A model generated the notes under the pieces. That model was not told the DNA's origin. It did not search any database and saw only the letters and a list, made by a program, of their open reading frames with translations. The translations under genes were made by a program, and so were the position numbers. Source: Loxodes magnus (taxonomy: Eukaryota > Ciliophora > Karyorelictea > Loxodida > Loxodidae). Taken from it: a DNA stretch of 64,000 nt. This document shows positions 24,101-36,440 of the stretch, in pieces. The stretch is from assembly GCA_946699065.1 (NCBI GenBank), contig CAMPDV010000536.1, positions 182,486 through 246,485 of the forward strand. Direction: 5' to 3'. Every line of letters starts with the position of its first letter. The stretch's first letter is position 1.

Positions 24101-24720
24101 ACTTATAATGAATTTTTCAAATTGATAGGAATAATTTAGAGGATTAATACTAATGTATTAAACGCAATATATAATATAATGCAGATGTAATATTAGGTTC
24201 ATTTATTCCAGACCCTAAATATAATAAACTTACAAAAGACCTCATGAAGAAGTATATTGAAGTTAAAAGAGCTAATCAAGTATATAAAGAAACTCACACG
24301 TAGTTTGGAAGAATTAATTAATAAGTAATTCCCTTTTTAAGAACAATTGGTAAGAAGGATATTAGTATAGAGATTAAGTAACAAAACTATCTGAATGTTA
24401 CGAAATAGATATTAATAATTAGGAATATAGTAGTAGCTTTAATACTTTTACAAAATATATTAAAAGTAAGATTCAACATTAATTTTATGAAGTATCTATT
24501 AAAAGACTAAAAAGAATGACCACTGTAAAGTTATTTATAGAATAATTAGAATAATAATAATAATTCCCGTAAATTACCTATCCAAAACTAAATAAATAGT
24601 ATCGAAAAGAAATAATTAGTATATACAAACTCAGAACCTGAAGTTACAATTCTCGCAAGGATCTTTAAGACAGACATTATTTAGTTGAGAATTCCCATTG
24701 TATGTGTGGAGATTTGAATA
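24101..24720 (+). pseudogene. LINE linker and decayed C-terminal motif
   Basis: It begins with the linker LGSFIPDPKYNKLTKDLMKK, which aligns with LGFFIPDSSYKKF near 5300, followed by Gln-rich decayed sequence. The RT palm is missing. Near 24640-24720 the frame RTQNYNSRKDLQD...NSHCMCGDLNN resembles LRTQSYSFRKDF...NPYCMCGEYG at about 36550 (minus), i.e. the region just before and in the CxC-H-C cluster; the His and last Cys are lost. Confidence 0.7.
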
Positions 24721-24868
24721 ATATTTAAGAATATAACAAATTTTTAATTAATAATTAAAAAACTTCATATAACTAAAAACATTATTAACATTAAACATTC
24801 ATTTAAATGCATTACCAATATCTTATATCTTTAATCGTAAAATTAAATTAAGTCAAATAGCAAGTTAC

Positions 24869-25952
24869 TCAACTCGAAACTCTCCACTTTCTTATTGTCC
24901 TGTCCCATCCTCCCGATACCAACCATCTATTATCAACACTCAATGCTATAGAATTTATTGATCCTGTATGCCCTTATAAAGTCTAGATACACTCACCCTT
25001 ATCAAAGTTCCAGATCTTGATTGTTTTATCATTTGAACCAGAAAAGATAACACTTGAATCAACACTTAACTGAATACTACGTACAACACCTGTATGACCT
25101 TGAAGAGTACGAATACACTAACCAGAAGAGAAGTCCCATATCTTAATAGTCCTGTCAACAGAACCCGATATTATATACCTATTATCCTTAGACACTTTTA
25201 TCGATGAAACTTCGCTTGAATGCCTAGTAAGATTTCGCAAAAGCTGACCAGTCTAGAAATCCCAAATCTTTATAATGTTATCCCAAGATCCCGATATAAT
25301 ATATCTAGAGTCATAGGAGAGTACTACCGAGTTAACTATAGAAGTATGTCCCGTTAAAGTTCTTTGGAGATCACCATTGAGGAAATTTCAGATCTTTATG
25401 GAGTTGTCAGAAGATCCTGATATAATATAGCTAGAGTCTGGGGAGATTGCTACCGATAAAACATCAGAAGTATGCCCCGTTATAGTTCTTATGAGAGAAC
25501 CAGTCTATAAGTTTCAGATCTTTATAGTAGTGTCATCAGATCCCGATATAATATATCTAGAGTCATAGGAGATTACTACCGAATTAACATAATCAGTATG
25601 TCCTGTTATAGTTCTTATGAGAGCACCTGTCTGGAAATTCCAGATCTTTATCGATTTTTCAGGATATGCTGAACTTGATACTATTCAATTCATATCACTT
25701 GATATGGCTACCGATAAAACAGGTGAAGTGTTAGTAAGAACTTAGTCTAAAAAATATTAAAGAAATACCTTTACTTTGGTCATAACTGATCCTATTTATT
25801 AACTTTTAGTAGCATAAATTAGGCAGAATTTCATACTTAAAATGAAGTAGAGATATTTTCCCTAGAATGTGGCTTCTCGCTCTTAAGAGTTTTCTTAAAA
25901 AAATAATTTTAGCAAATTGCTTTTCTTTTTTCTCCGTTTGTTTTCTCTCCAT
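24869..25952 (-). CDS. Seven-blade WD40 repeat protein, copy 3
   Basis: Same architecture as 9311-10394: exon 1 from Met 25952, a 28-nt intron at 25747-25774, exon 2 to TGA 24869-24871, 351 aa. The basic N-terminus reads MERKQTEKKEKQF. Seven WD units follow with DH-like and SGS...IKIW signatures. The conserved Trp of repeats 2 and 3 is encoded by TGA (about 25510 and 25390). Substitutions relative to the other copies are frequent but no indel breaks the frame, so the gene seems to be kept functional although its repeat unit is truncated on both sides. The binding partner is unknown. Confidence 0.87.
25747..25774 (-). other. 28-nt intron in WD40 gene copy 3
   Basis: Minus strand GTAAAGGT...TTTTTTAG. 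It is at the same codon position and of the same length as the introns of the other two copies, and its removal restores frame. Confidence 0.78.
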
Positions 25953-27051
25953 TTTAATTTTTATAACTTACTTCAATAAATATTTAATTAAAATAACTAA
26001 ATAAATTTTACTTACTTAATTTCAATATAATTAAACAATTAAATTATTTATTAAACATATTTATAAATATCTTCTAAAACATTGATTTTTCTATTTTTGT
26101 CTTAAAAAAAGACAAGATAATAAACTAATAGTGTACAAACTTTTACAATTTTAATTATTTTATATCCTTTTACTTTTAAATATAAGGATAATTTATTATT
26201 TCAAAAGTTTTATAACGAAGAATTTATATCCTTATTATAATAACTTTAATATGCATTTATTAGTTATTACTTATTTGTGCTTTAAATCAAAGACTCTTAA
26301 TAAGAATACCTTATTTCTTTGTAAATTAATTTAATTGATAAATAAAATATTACAATTCTTTTAAATCTACTGTTATTAATTATTATTTTTCACTTACATT
26401 TAATCAAAAAAATTGTTTCTTTAATCTTTTTACTAATTAAAAAAATGAAATAAAATTAAGTTTCTTATTAATTAGTTTGAATAAATATTAAAAAACATCA
26501 AATTATTTAAAACAAAGTATTTTTAGAATTTATAATATAAACTCTTTTAATTGCCCACTTTCTTACTATTATTTAATTAAAACTTTTTATTTATAAAAGT
26601 CTCTCTTATAATAATAAACTAATATAATTTATTATAATGTTGATTCTAAGCAAAATATATAAATGTAATAAATATAAGTAGTAGAAAGTAAATATTTAAA
26701 CTAGCTATAAATGGTGTATCACTAATTATATCTTACAATTATTAAATAGTAATATTTAATTTTATTATTAAAATAAGCTTTAATATGTTTAATTATGTCT
26801 ATTAAATACTTAATATTTTATCCTTTTAGCTTTATTAATTATTAATTAATTTCTCTTTAATTTAGATATTAGATTAGTTATAATTAATACATTTAGATAA
26901 CTTTCTCTTTTATAGCAAACTAATATTAATTATTTATGTTATTTTTGTAATTATAATTTCAAATTAATAATACCTAAATGATTCTAGATTATTTAAAGAT
27001 AAAAACTTTATTCTATTATTATATACAAATCTATATTATATTGCTAACACT

Positions 27052-27842
27052 ACAACTTTATGATTTCGCGTTCCCATCTGCGATTTTTTTAGATAGTTTT
27101 ACCTTTCTACATTCCTGTCTGGCTTGGTTATAATTCCATATTCTTTCTCTTATACATACTTCCATTTTCGTGCAAAAAAATTTTGTTCAGCACAATTGCT
27201 TCTGTTCGCTTTGCTTATCACAAATTCCTTTGTTTCTATTGAAACTTCTTACAGTTCTGATATAGCTTTTATTGGTTTTAGAAGCGAAAGCATCTTTTCT
27301 GAATCGGAATTAGTCTCATTTGAGGTTAAGCTTAGGGTTTGACGATTATTGAGATCGATCCAGTATTTAGCTATTCCATTCTTGATTCTTTTAGAAGTTG
27401 AATTTCCTATTCTTATTTAACTACTTAATCATTCAGCTAAGTTGTATTCTTATCCAAATGGTATTGGATGTTGAAGAACGCATCCATTTAGCGCTCATAA
27501 TTAAATATACGATCCCAGTCCATTTAAGTTTTTCTTCTGGCTTAAAATTAAGTTTTTCGTTCAAATATTTCTACTTTTAAACCTCTTCATTAAATTTCAC
27601 CACCATCAATGCAAATTATTCAATGTCAACTTGATCTGAGTTGTATCCAAAGGTTCTTTCTTTCTAGCAATGCAATGCAATCTCCTGCTAATTTCGATGT
27701 CTCTCTTCCTTTTTGGAGTTTATAGAGTTTGTTTCTGTTGTTTACCCGGCTTTGAAAGTTGTTAGGTTCATTATTAAGTTTTTTTGCTGATAAAAAGGTT
27801 GATCTAATTAAAGAAAAGACGTGAGGTTAGAAGAAATGGCAT
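27052..27842 (-). CDS. Frame Y, copy C (3' truncated)
   Basis: This is the minus counterpart of 3606-4386. The frame after the first 30 residues matches copy A without length change through the ERTFGYNSDQVDIEQFALM-like part and the DAFASKPIKAISELQEV-like part. The C-terminus is missing because the repeat joins D sequence at 27051. The plus-strand ORF 27124-27342 is its shadow. The function is unknown. Confidence 0.42.
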
Positions 27843-28192
27843 CTCGCATGCTCTCTTTCTTTTTATCTTTGTAAGAGGTAGTAAAGAAGGCCTATTGGAT
27901 GTTTAGCATTATTTTAATTTCATATAAATAGATGTATCTTATAATTATCTAAGCTAGAAAAAGCTTAAAATTTTATAAAGTTAATAATTTAAAATAATTT
28001 AATTATTAGATTTAACCTTTTTAAATAAAATTTAGTTTTCAAATAAGCTTACTAAATATTATTGCTTTTAAGAAAGCATCTTAAACATTTTTTATTTTAA
28101 GTTTTGAAAATTAAGTTTTATTTTATTTTAAATTAAATTATTAAATATGTTAATGTAAATAATCTTAAATAGGTTTAGCTTTTAATATTGCT

Positions 28193-30595
28193 TCAATAAG
28201 AGCTTGCAATATTATTAGAATATAAATATTTAAAAGATAGTTTAATTAAAATTGTTTTTAAAGTTTCTATCTATATAGAGGACAAAAAACTCAAACTCTA
28301 TAGATATATTTCACATTTCAAATGACGTGGATTACCATGCAAAGCAGCCCCCTAAATTTATGAGAATGATGAAAAACATATAGGATATCCTACCACGTCT
28401 TCTATTTGCTGTTATATTCTTTCTTTTTCTTGGTTGAAGATTCCTACTACTTAAATAGATTTTTCTGAAGGAATATAGTCAGTTTCCTCTTATGTTTCCT
28501 CTTATATTTCTTCCTGCTTTTCTTCACTTTCTTCTACATATTTTTGTTATGCATCCTGATTTGCTCTTATAGTTTATCCAAATTACATTGCTATAAGACT
28601 TGCTTATTCTTTACATGATTTTCTTTTTTTTCTCCAATTCATATCGTAATTGCTAAGCTTGGAAGTTTTTTCTTGAAAACCTCATATACTGCGCTATTTT
28701 AAAATACTGTTCTTGCAATTATAAATAAAATAAATTTGACTCCTAAAGGTGGCGTAGGTTTTTCTTCTTTATAACCATCTAATTTTCTCTTATATAACTC
28801 GAGCATTTTCTTCAGTTCGATCTTTTGCTAAACTGAAAATAATAATTTTTCATTCTTTGCTATTTTAAGATGTATAAATTTGATTTGAAAAAGGATATCT
28901 TAAGATTTGATAAATATTTAACATTTATTTAGTTTGATTTACTTTTTCTTATTCAGTTTATTAAGTACTAAGAACATTTTAAGTATTTTAGTCTATTTTT
29001 AGTGGTATGGGACCATTTTATTATACTAATCTAAGCATTTCCTGTTCAAACAGCACATCTATTAAACTTACTAGCTCCTAGAATAAATTCAGCAACTCCT
29101 GCTTCACTTAAGGAGCTTTTCCCACTTGGACAGATTGCTAAACATAGAATAGTAATTTCATTCAAATTTTTACAATTTTACCTTACTAAAAATTAATTCT
29201 TCTAAGTAGAATATAAGCTAGACATTCTTCATGGTCTCTAAAATACTGTTCTGAAGCAATCTAATTCAAAATTTCAACTTATTGTCTTATTTTGCACTGA
29301 ACTTCATACTTTTTTGTGTAAATATTCAATCAGTTAATCACTTTCAAATATGCTTTTCATTTAAAGACTTGGAATATTTCTAGCAAATCTTTTCCAAATC
29401 ATTCTAAGGATTTAGTCAGATAATCCATCAGCTGTTATATTTTATTGATGAGTAAAATATAAACCATAGAAAAAACACCATAAATCGGTTATTTAAGAAT
29501 GCTTTGCTATTTCAAAATCTCTCATATTATAAAGTATGAAGTCATAGTCACTAGGGTCAATAAAATTTTTATAATCTCTATATTTTAAAGCTGCTTCAAG
29601 AGAGCTATTTCTCTTCATCATCAATTCTTCCAATAGCTATATTCCTTACAATTTCTACTAAAAGCTTACCAAGTTAGGAACTTTCACGGATTATTCTCTT
29701 AGAATTATTTATACAGTGTTTATCATAGCCAATATATAGATTAAAAATTTGTCTTCTTCTGATCTATAATAAGCCATTAAAGTACCATAAATACATGCTA
29801 GGTAAGACTAAACCATTTCAAGAGCATATATTTTTTATTTCCCCTCTAATCTTAAAAACTTATTCTATGCATCAGACTCTAGATGTACAAAAGATGATAT
29901 TAATCAGTTTTAGTTCTAAGGATGTTTCTTTCTCCAAAATGCATTATTAATTATACTGCAAGGTAATAATCCTAAAACACCTCGCTAATTTACACGCTTC
30001 ATTCAGACCCAATTATTAGTTCTAAAATACAAACAGGTACAGTTCCCTTTTGTAATGCTACATCTGTTTCTGGTAGTTAAAAAACTAGCACTAAATACGC
30101 ATCAGCTTCAGTTTTTCCATCATGATTTTTAAAGGTATCATTAAGCATTTCAATTTCTACATTTTATCTCAATAAATTTTATCTCTCTGCAGCTCACTAA
30201 GTATGAGATGGTATTTAATAATTAATTATTGGAGTCAGGCAATCTTAATAAGATATAAAAAGTACAGGGACTGTAAATTTAATAACAATAAAAAGTGTTA
30301 ATTAATATATAATAGATTTTTAGAATATTTATACTACTGAAGACGCGGTATGGGTCAGAATTAATTACTTGAACTATTCTTCAGAGATAAAAAATAAAAT
30401 GATATAATCACTGACTAAAGATAAGTAGCAAGATGTGCTTTACAAAGTCTTATCTACTTTTAATGAATCTTACTTTATTGTCTTTAATTGGTTATTCTTT
30501 TAAAATTACATTGCAATGTATTATTTCAAATTCTATATAAAACTTCACACTGAATCTTAAATGGATCCCAACTCTGATGTAGCATTTATTTTAAC
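28193..30595 (-). CDS. Frame X, copy C
   Basis: Counterpart of 865-3255, ending at TGA 28193-28195. The span from the Met equivalent to 865 is 2403 nt, a multiple of three. The helical middle, the VEESEEKQEEIQEETQEETD acidic stretch and the YPICFSS...HLKC segment are all present. The TGA codons found in copy A (for example in SLEWFGKDLLEIF) are also TGA here, which suggests they are sense codons. The protein is not recognised. Small indels near the 5' end leave the first 60 codons uncertain. Confidence 0.42.
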
Positions 30596-31246
30596 AAAGT
30601 ACAGTAACCTTAAATATTTAAAGAATTTAAAATAAATGACTTAACATTTTCAAATAGAACTTTAAGATGCTAGTAGTAGCAAATAATTTTAAATAAAGTT
30701 TTAAATAAAATAGAATTAAAATTTTATTCAGATGTAATAGGAAGGTTGAGTGCAATGCCTACTTTACACCTTTATTTAAAGATTAAGATAATAACATTGA
30801 ATAATAGAAATTTCCAACTTATACTTACACAATATTAAACAAGACAATGATTAGAGAAATAGTATCAATTTTCAAATTAATGACCTTTAGTTACAATTTT
30901 TAGTATTATTTGAAATATAGGTACTATTAAATAAAACACTCTTAAATTTGCATTTGCAGAGAATAAGAAACCTACTAACATATTTCTTAATGTGACGCTC
31001 TGCAAGATTTAATGGAAGAATTTAAAGACTTGAAAAATTATGATTTGCTTAAACTTATAACTAGCAAAAAAATTAAATTAATTCTAACTTCCATACTCTA
31101 GGATAACTTTAACAAATTGACTTAAAAATTAAATACTTTCATTCAAAATTGCTTCATAGAAGAATTTAAATTTTAGAGTAAAAAAACGAACAAGTGGAAG
31201 AGTTAATGGAATAATTTGGCTTGTGAGCAAGTCCAGAAGAAAATGA
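30561..31246 (+). pseudogene. LINE ORF2 C-terminal region, copy C
   Basis: Counterpart of 18966-19649 with Met at 30561 and TGA at 31244-31246. The span is 686 nt, two more than the intact copy. An added base near 30920 (ATAGGTACT against ATATGACT) throws the CxC cluster out of frame. Confidence 0.5.
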
Positions 31247-31857
31247 TTAAAGAAAATTAAATCAAGATTATTGAGATGGAAGTTGTAAAACATTTTTTAT
31301 TATCTATATGAAATATGGTAAACACATATAAATTTTAATTATTATATATATTAATCAATATAAGTAAAAAAAATAACCATTTTTAATTTTTAACTTAGTT
31401 TTTAAATTTTATATCAAAACATTTTAATTTAAATTAGAATTATAATTGAAAATATTATTAAAATTAAGGCTTTGAAATGAAAGCTAATGTTTTCATAATT
31501 AAATAATTTTTTTAATTAAATTAGTAATTAGTTATCATTTTCATATTATATCAAGATTAAAAATTGCTTTGAAAGCGTAACAATCTTTTTGCTTAATTAA
31601 AATGCTGCAAAAATTTTAATTAATTATAAATAATAAAAATTAAAGTTTAGGTTTAAATCTTAAGTTATTGTCACCTTCAATTATCATTGAATCATTTCTT
31701 TATTCTTTCAATTCCATTTAAAGATGTAGTTTGTACTGATTTTCTTCTATTTTTTCTAATTTGCTGATTAGTTCTTTCTGCTTCTATTGCTAGTTTTGAG
31801 ATTAACTACTCTAGTCTTGTGATATATTTCAAAATGCGTTAAGGTCTCTTTCTTAGG

Positions 31858-32177
31858 TCACGAGTCTCGATTCTATTTCCTCTGCAAGTTCAAGTTTTAC
31901 ATTAACTTCTTATTGTCTTTCTTCAACATTTTTACCTCTTCCTGGAGGTCTACCACCATTTTAACAAGCTAATCATAGTTTATTTACTATTATGTGGTGA
32001 GATTCGAGACTTCCGAGCGCATAATATTCTTATCCTATTTTTAGGCTTTTTTAGAGGTGGGAGATTCATCCTGATTGATGATTTTTTATTACTCTTTTCC
32101 TGGTCCTAACCTTTCTAGGATGTCGTTAACTCCTACTTTTTAGGAGCCACAAAGAATCCCGGTTTGAATCCTGACAT
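31858..32177 (-). pseudogene. Coiled-coil ORF1-like protein, copy C, frameshifted
   Basis: Same ORF as 20261-20581, but an eight-T run of copy B (minus-strand A8) is CTTTTTT here, one base shorter, at about 32045. The span is 320 nt, so the coiled-coil half is out of frame with Met 32177. This is one of the few differences between B and C in this stretch. Confidence 0.55.
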
Positions 32178-35100
32178 CTTTTAAAAAAATAAGGTTAAAA
32201 GTTAATAATTAATAAAGATAAAATGTAAGATAAACTTTAGAATTTATAATAAATAAAATTAAAAAAAGTAAAATTTCATTCAATTAACAGATAATCCTTA
32301 TTATTTTTAATTTAGATCCTCTTAAAATAAAATAGATAAAAAGATATTTTAATTAATGTTATAATCTAAAAATATTAGAAGTAAAAAAAGAGTTAAATCT
32401 TAAATGATTCTTTAGTAATAATATTTCTAGATAATCGTTAGTAAAGAAAAAGAAAATCATAAATTTTAAGATTTTTTATTAAGTTTATGAAGAAAAAATT
32501 AATATTAAAATTCATTCCTAAAATGAATTACAATTTAAACATATTTAACTACTAATTATTTAAATTTTACATATTTTTAAAAAGCTAAATTTTTATATAA
32601 ATTAAAGAACTATTTCTAAAATTAAATAAATATTTTTATTATATATTAAAGAATTAAAAAATTTATAAATGTGCAAGGCAATTACAAATAAACCTTTCTT
32701 AAAAAAGAGTTTAGCGTTTAGAAAATTATAAATAAATATATAATTACTAAAACATTTAAACTAAAAATTACATAAATATTCTTATTTTTAGCAAATTTTA
32801 GCTTTAAATTCTAAAATTAAAAGGTTATCTTAATTTAATAAATAGAGCGATAAAGATATCTAATAGTAAAAGATTGAAATTAAAAGAGATAATATTTATA
32901 GGATATTAATGAATCTATTAAGTAAAAAAGAATTTCTAAAGTTTTATTATTATTAAATAATTAATTCTAATGCTACATAATTATTTGATTTAGTATAAAC
33001 TAGCTAAAATGTAATAAAAATATAATATAAAATTAGTTGTTTAAGTTTAATAAAATAGATTTAAAATACTTTGATTAATATATAGTTAAATATTCTAAAA
33101 GGGATTCCTTGATTATGAAAGTTTTAAATTAGGCTTTTTAATAAATTGAATATGATTTAGTGATAATTTTAGAATATTTAAAGTAAATTAGGATTATTTA
33201 ATAAATGATAATTGAATTTGATTAAAAAGGATAAAATGATTAGTTAGTATTTTGACTTAAAGTAGTTAATGAATAATAGACTAATGATTTAATGATTATA
33301 TTGATTTTGAATAATAATGTTTATAGTTTTAAAATATTAGTAGTATAATCCCTTATAATGCTTTTATATTTTTGATGACTAATTTAAATTAATCTTTTTT
33401 GATAAAATAATAATTTAATTAATTAATTTTATTATTTTTAAATTAAATATACTAATTATTTATTTATCAATTCATAGTCATTTAACATTATTTAAATAAC
33501 ATTTAACTATATCAACAGTAACTATCAAAACTACTATTACTACTATCAAATATACTATTTACATATTTTTACTAACAAACCTAAATAACTCATTTCAAAT
33601 TACTTCTTTAATAACTTATATAATATCTATTTATTATTTAACATACAAATATTACATTCTACTATTATAACAAAAACTATAACCTATTTTACTTCTACTA
33701 AATCCAAACCCATACCTAGTTATTAGATTATTAGAAACTAAAAAAAACTAAATACCATTTACTTTATTCCTATTAATATCAAACCTCTACTAACATTATT
33801 TCTATTTCTTAAATAAGAAAAAGAAGCAATAGTTTAAGGGTACTTCTAAAATTAAAATTTAGAAATTTAAAATGTTTGCTTTAAAGTTTCCTTCTTAATA
33901 AACCGTTACTTTAATTATTTGCTTTACTATAATAAAGCATAATATTATTTCCTAAAATAGAATTTTAACATAAGAACAACATTTGTAAGAGAAAGATTTA
34001 GATTAGCTATCTATAATTCATTAAATATTGTACAAGTGTTGGGAATAATAGTTTATTTTTACCTTTCATTTTAATATCGACAATGATAGCACCAATTTAG
34101 CAAAAATAATTCTACTTAGTAAAAAAGATAAAATTACATCATTTAATCTTTATTCTCAAAATCAGAGTAAAGAAATTAATTTGAAGTAAGATAAATATAT
34201 TTTTTAATTAAGAGTTGTCAAGATAATCAAAACCTTGCTTACTTATGAATATTTGCAAATAGATATTATAATTGATGATTTCAAAGAGTTTAATAAGCAT
34301 AGAATTATTAAAAAAAATTTATTATAATAATGCCTTTAAAGAAATGCAGTCATATAAACAGCGAAAAGATTTGTTGATTTAATAAGAGATATATAAAAAG
34401 TTTTCTCTTTAATAATATACGCTAAATACAATAGACGTATAATTTAAGAAACTATTTCAATCTAAAAAATTAATTACTTATCTTATAACCTTTAATATGA
34501 ACGGAATCGTCGATATATTAAAACTCAATTCAATAAAGTTTGCTTAAGTAGATAGGAATTGATACGTTTGAGTACATTTTCAAACGTAATCTTTTTGCAG
34601 ATATTAAAAAAAATTGTAATAAACTTATAATAATTAATGGAAAATAGTGTAAAAGACTTGTTTTATATGACTAAAACTATATTAATAAATAATTTACAAA
34701 AGATAAGATAATTAAATTAGATAAGTACATAAAAATATTTCATCAATAATATTTAGGAGACCATTAGAGATTTTAAGAACTAGAGTGAAGAGAAAATAAG
34801 TTATATTAAAAACCCATAAACAGATTTAATGAGCTTAAAAATTCTTTATCAAGATGAGAGTGAAAGAGAATCATGAATGAAATATAGAAACTTTTAAATT
34901 TAGCGTAATTTGCATGGTTAAATGCCAATAATTATAAAATTATGTCTCAATATTTAAAATATTTAAACTCCTATAGTTTATTATTATTACTTATTATTTA
35001 AACTTTAAATAGTGAATAAGATTTTTAAATTATTAATTTAAAAAAAAAAAAATTATTTTAATAATTATCATTTATTTTATTAATTTTAAGCTAAAATAAT

Positions 35101-36440
35101 AAAAGTTTCTAATATAATTGTTGATATATATATAAAATAAAAATGATAGGAAAATAAAATTTAATCATTTAGCATTTATAATATTAAAGGATAGTTTTAG
35201 TTAAAATATGTTTTTAAATAAAAGAAATAAAGTAATTTAATTATAGTTAAATATTTTATGTAAGTATAATTTTCTTATTATTAGCAAATTAATAATAATG
35301 ACTTATATTTAAATTTCTTTAAACTGACGATTATAAAATAATTAATTTTACATAATTATAATAAGTTTAATTAAATATATATAAATTAATAATTTATACT
35401 TAACTTTAAAATATAATAAAAGCTAGTTAAGATTATTATTATAATTACTTATATTACTTAGAACTAAAAATTATACATTCATTAAATTTATAATTATTGA
35501 TAATTCTTTATTAATTTTATTTTATACAGTTATCTCTAAAGATACGTTTAACTATATTTACTTTTTAATTAACTAAATTATTGTTTTAATTATTGTAGAC
35601 ATTAATTATCAAATGTGAACTTTTATATTTTTATAATCTAGTAATCAAATGCTTATTGTTAACCAATTATTTAAAACTCATATCAAAATTATGAAAAGCA
35701 TCCTCTTTATTAGTTTTAAATTGATACAAAGATAATTAATTCTAGCTAAGCATATAATTATTTAATTATTTGATATAGTATTTTTAATATTAATATCTTA
35801 CTATTATAAAGGATTATTTTAAACTATATTTTGCTATCATTTAGAATTTATATTATTAAAGTAATAAAGCTAAAGTTCTCTTTGGTTTACTTAGAATTTA
35901 AATTCCTTTTAGATATTACTTCCTTTATATTATCTATGTTTTATTAATTATAGTTAAATAAAGAGTTCTTTAAATGACTTAATTAGCAATTTAATTAGTT
36001 TTTAAAACTTAAATTTTAATATTTATTTATAAAAATAAATGGTATAAATTTAAGCTATTTAGTAATAATATTTCACTTTAATAATAGAGTTATTGTATGA
36101 AACTGTTTATTTAAATTTTAAATTAAAATAATTTTTTGACATCTATAACTGCATGAATTGCTTCCTTTAATTATAGACATTAGTAAATGTTTTTAATGCT
36201 TTTTAATTATAGTTTTGATCTCATCAATTTTTAATTACTCTTGTTATAGTCTCTCTTTTATGTTTTCCTTTTTTACTTTTTCCATTTCTAATAATTCTAA
36301 TCTTCTTGATATAAGTTTCTTGTGAAATATTTTTATTTATAAATCTAAATATCCCAAATAAGACTTTGGAAAGAAGTTTATAAGTCCTTAATCATATATT
36401 ATAAAGCGCTTAAGTCATAATACCCAATCTTTTACGATAG
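32178..36440. other. A/T-rich stretch, no recognisable gene
   Basis: Up to 34545 it is the distal part of copy C. 34546-36440 appears unique within the window. I see homopolymer runs and TTAATTAA-like palindromes only, on both strands. Confidence 0.5.

Larger units (their letters stand above)
22946..24720 (+). mobile_element. LINE retrotransposon, internally deleted copy
   Basis: In plus orientation: a 5' region (22946-23123), ORF1 with coiled coil and CCHC, then a jump directly into the second half of the endonuclease, the endonuclease-RT linker, and a decayed C-terminal CxC motif (HCMCGDLNN, about 24695). The RT core is missing. It follows the end of copy B and is followed at about 24725 by the truncated D copy. 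Confidence 0.82.
24725..27051. repeat. Repeat D, right-hand part only, with a WD40 gene
   Basis: The left break is inside the sequence 5' of position 42620 in D copy 2. The right break is at about 27051, where frame Y of copy C begins abruptly. It contains an intact WD40 gene (24869-25952). 25953-27051 is A/T-rich and non-coding, matching 10395-11500. Confidence 0.85.
27052..34545 (-). repeat. Large dispersed repeat, copy C
   Basis: Direct repeat of copy B and inverted relative to copy A. The left end cuts into frame Y at the point matching 4386 of copy A, exactly against the right end of a truncated D copy. The right end near 34545 is followed by A/T-rich sequence where B is followed by a LINE. 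Confidence 0.85.
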
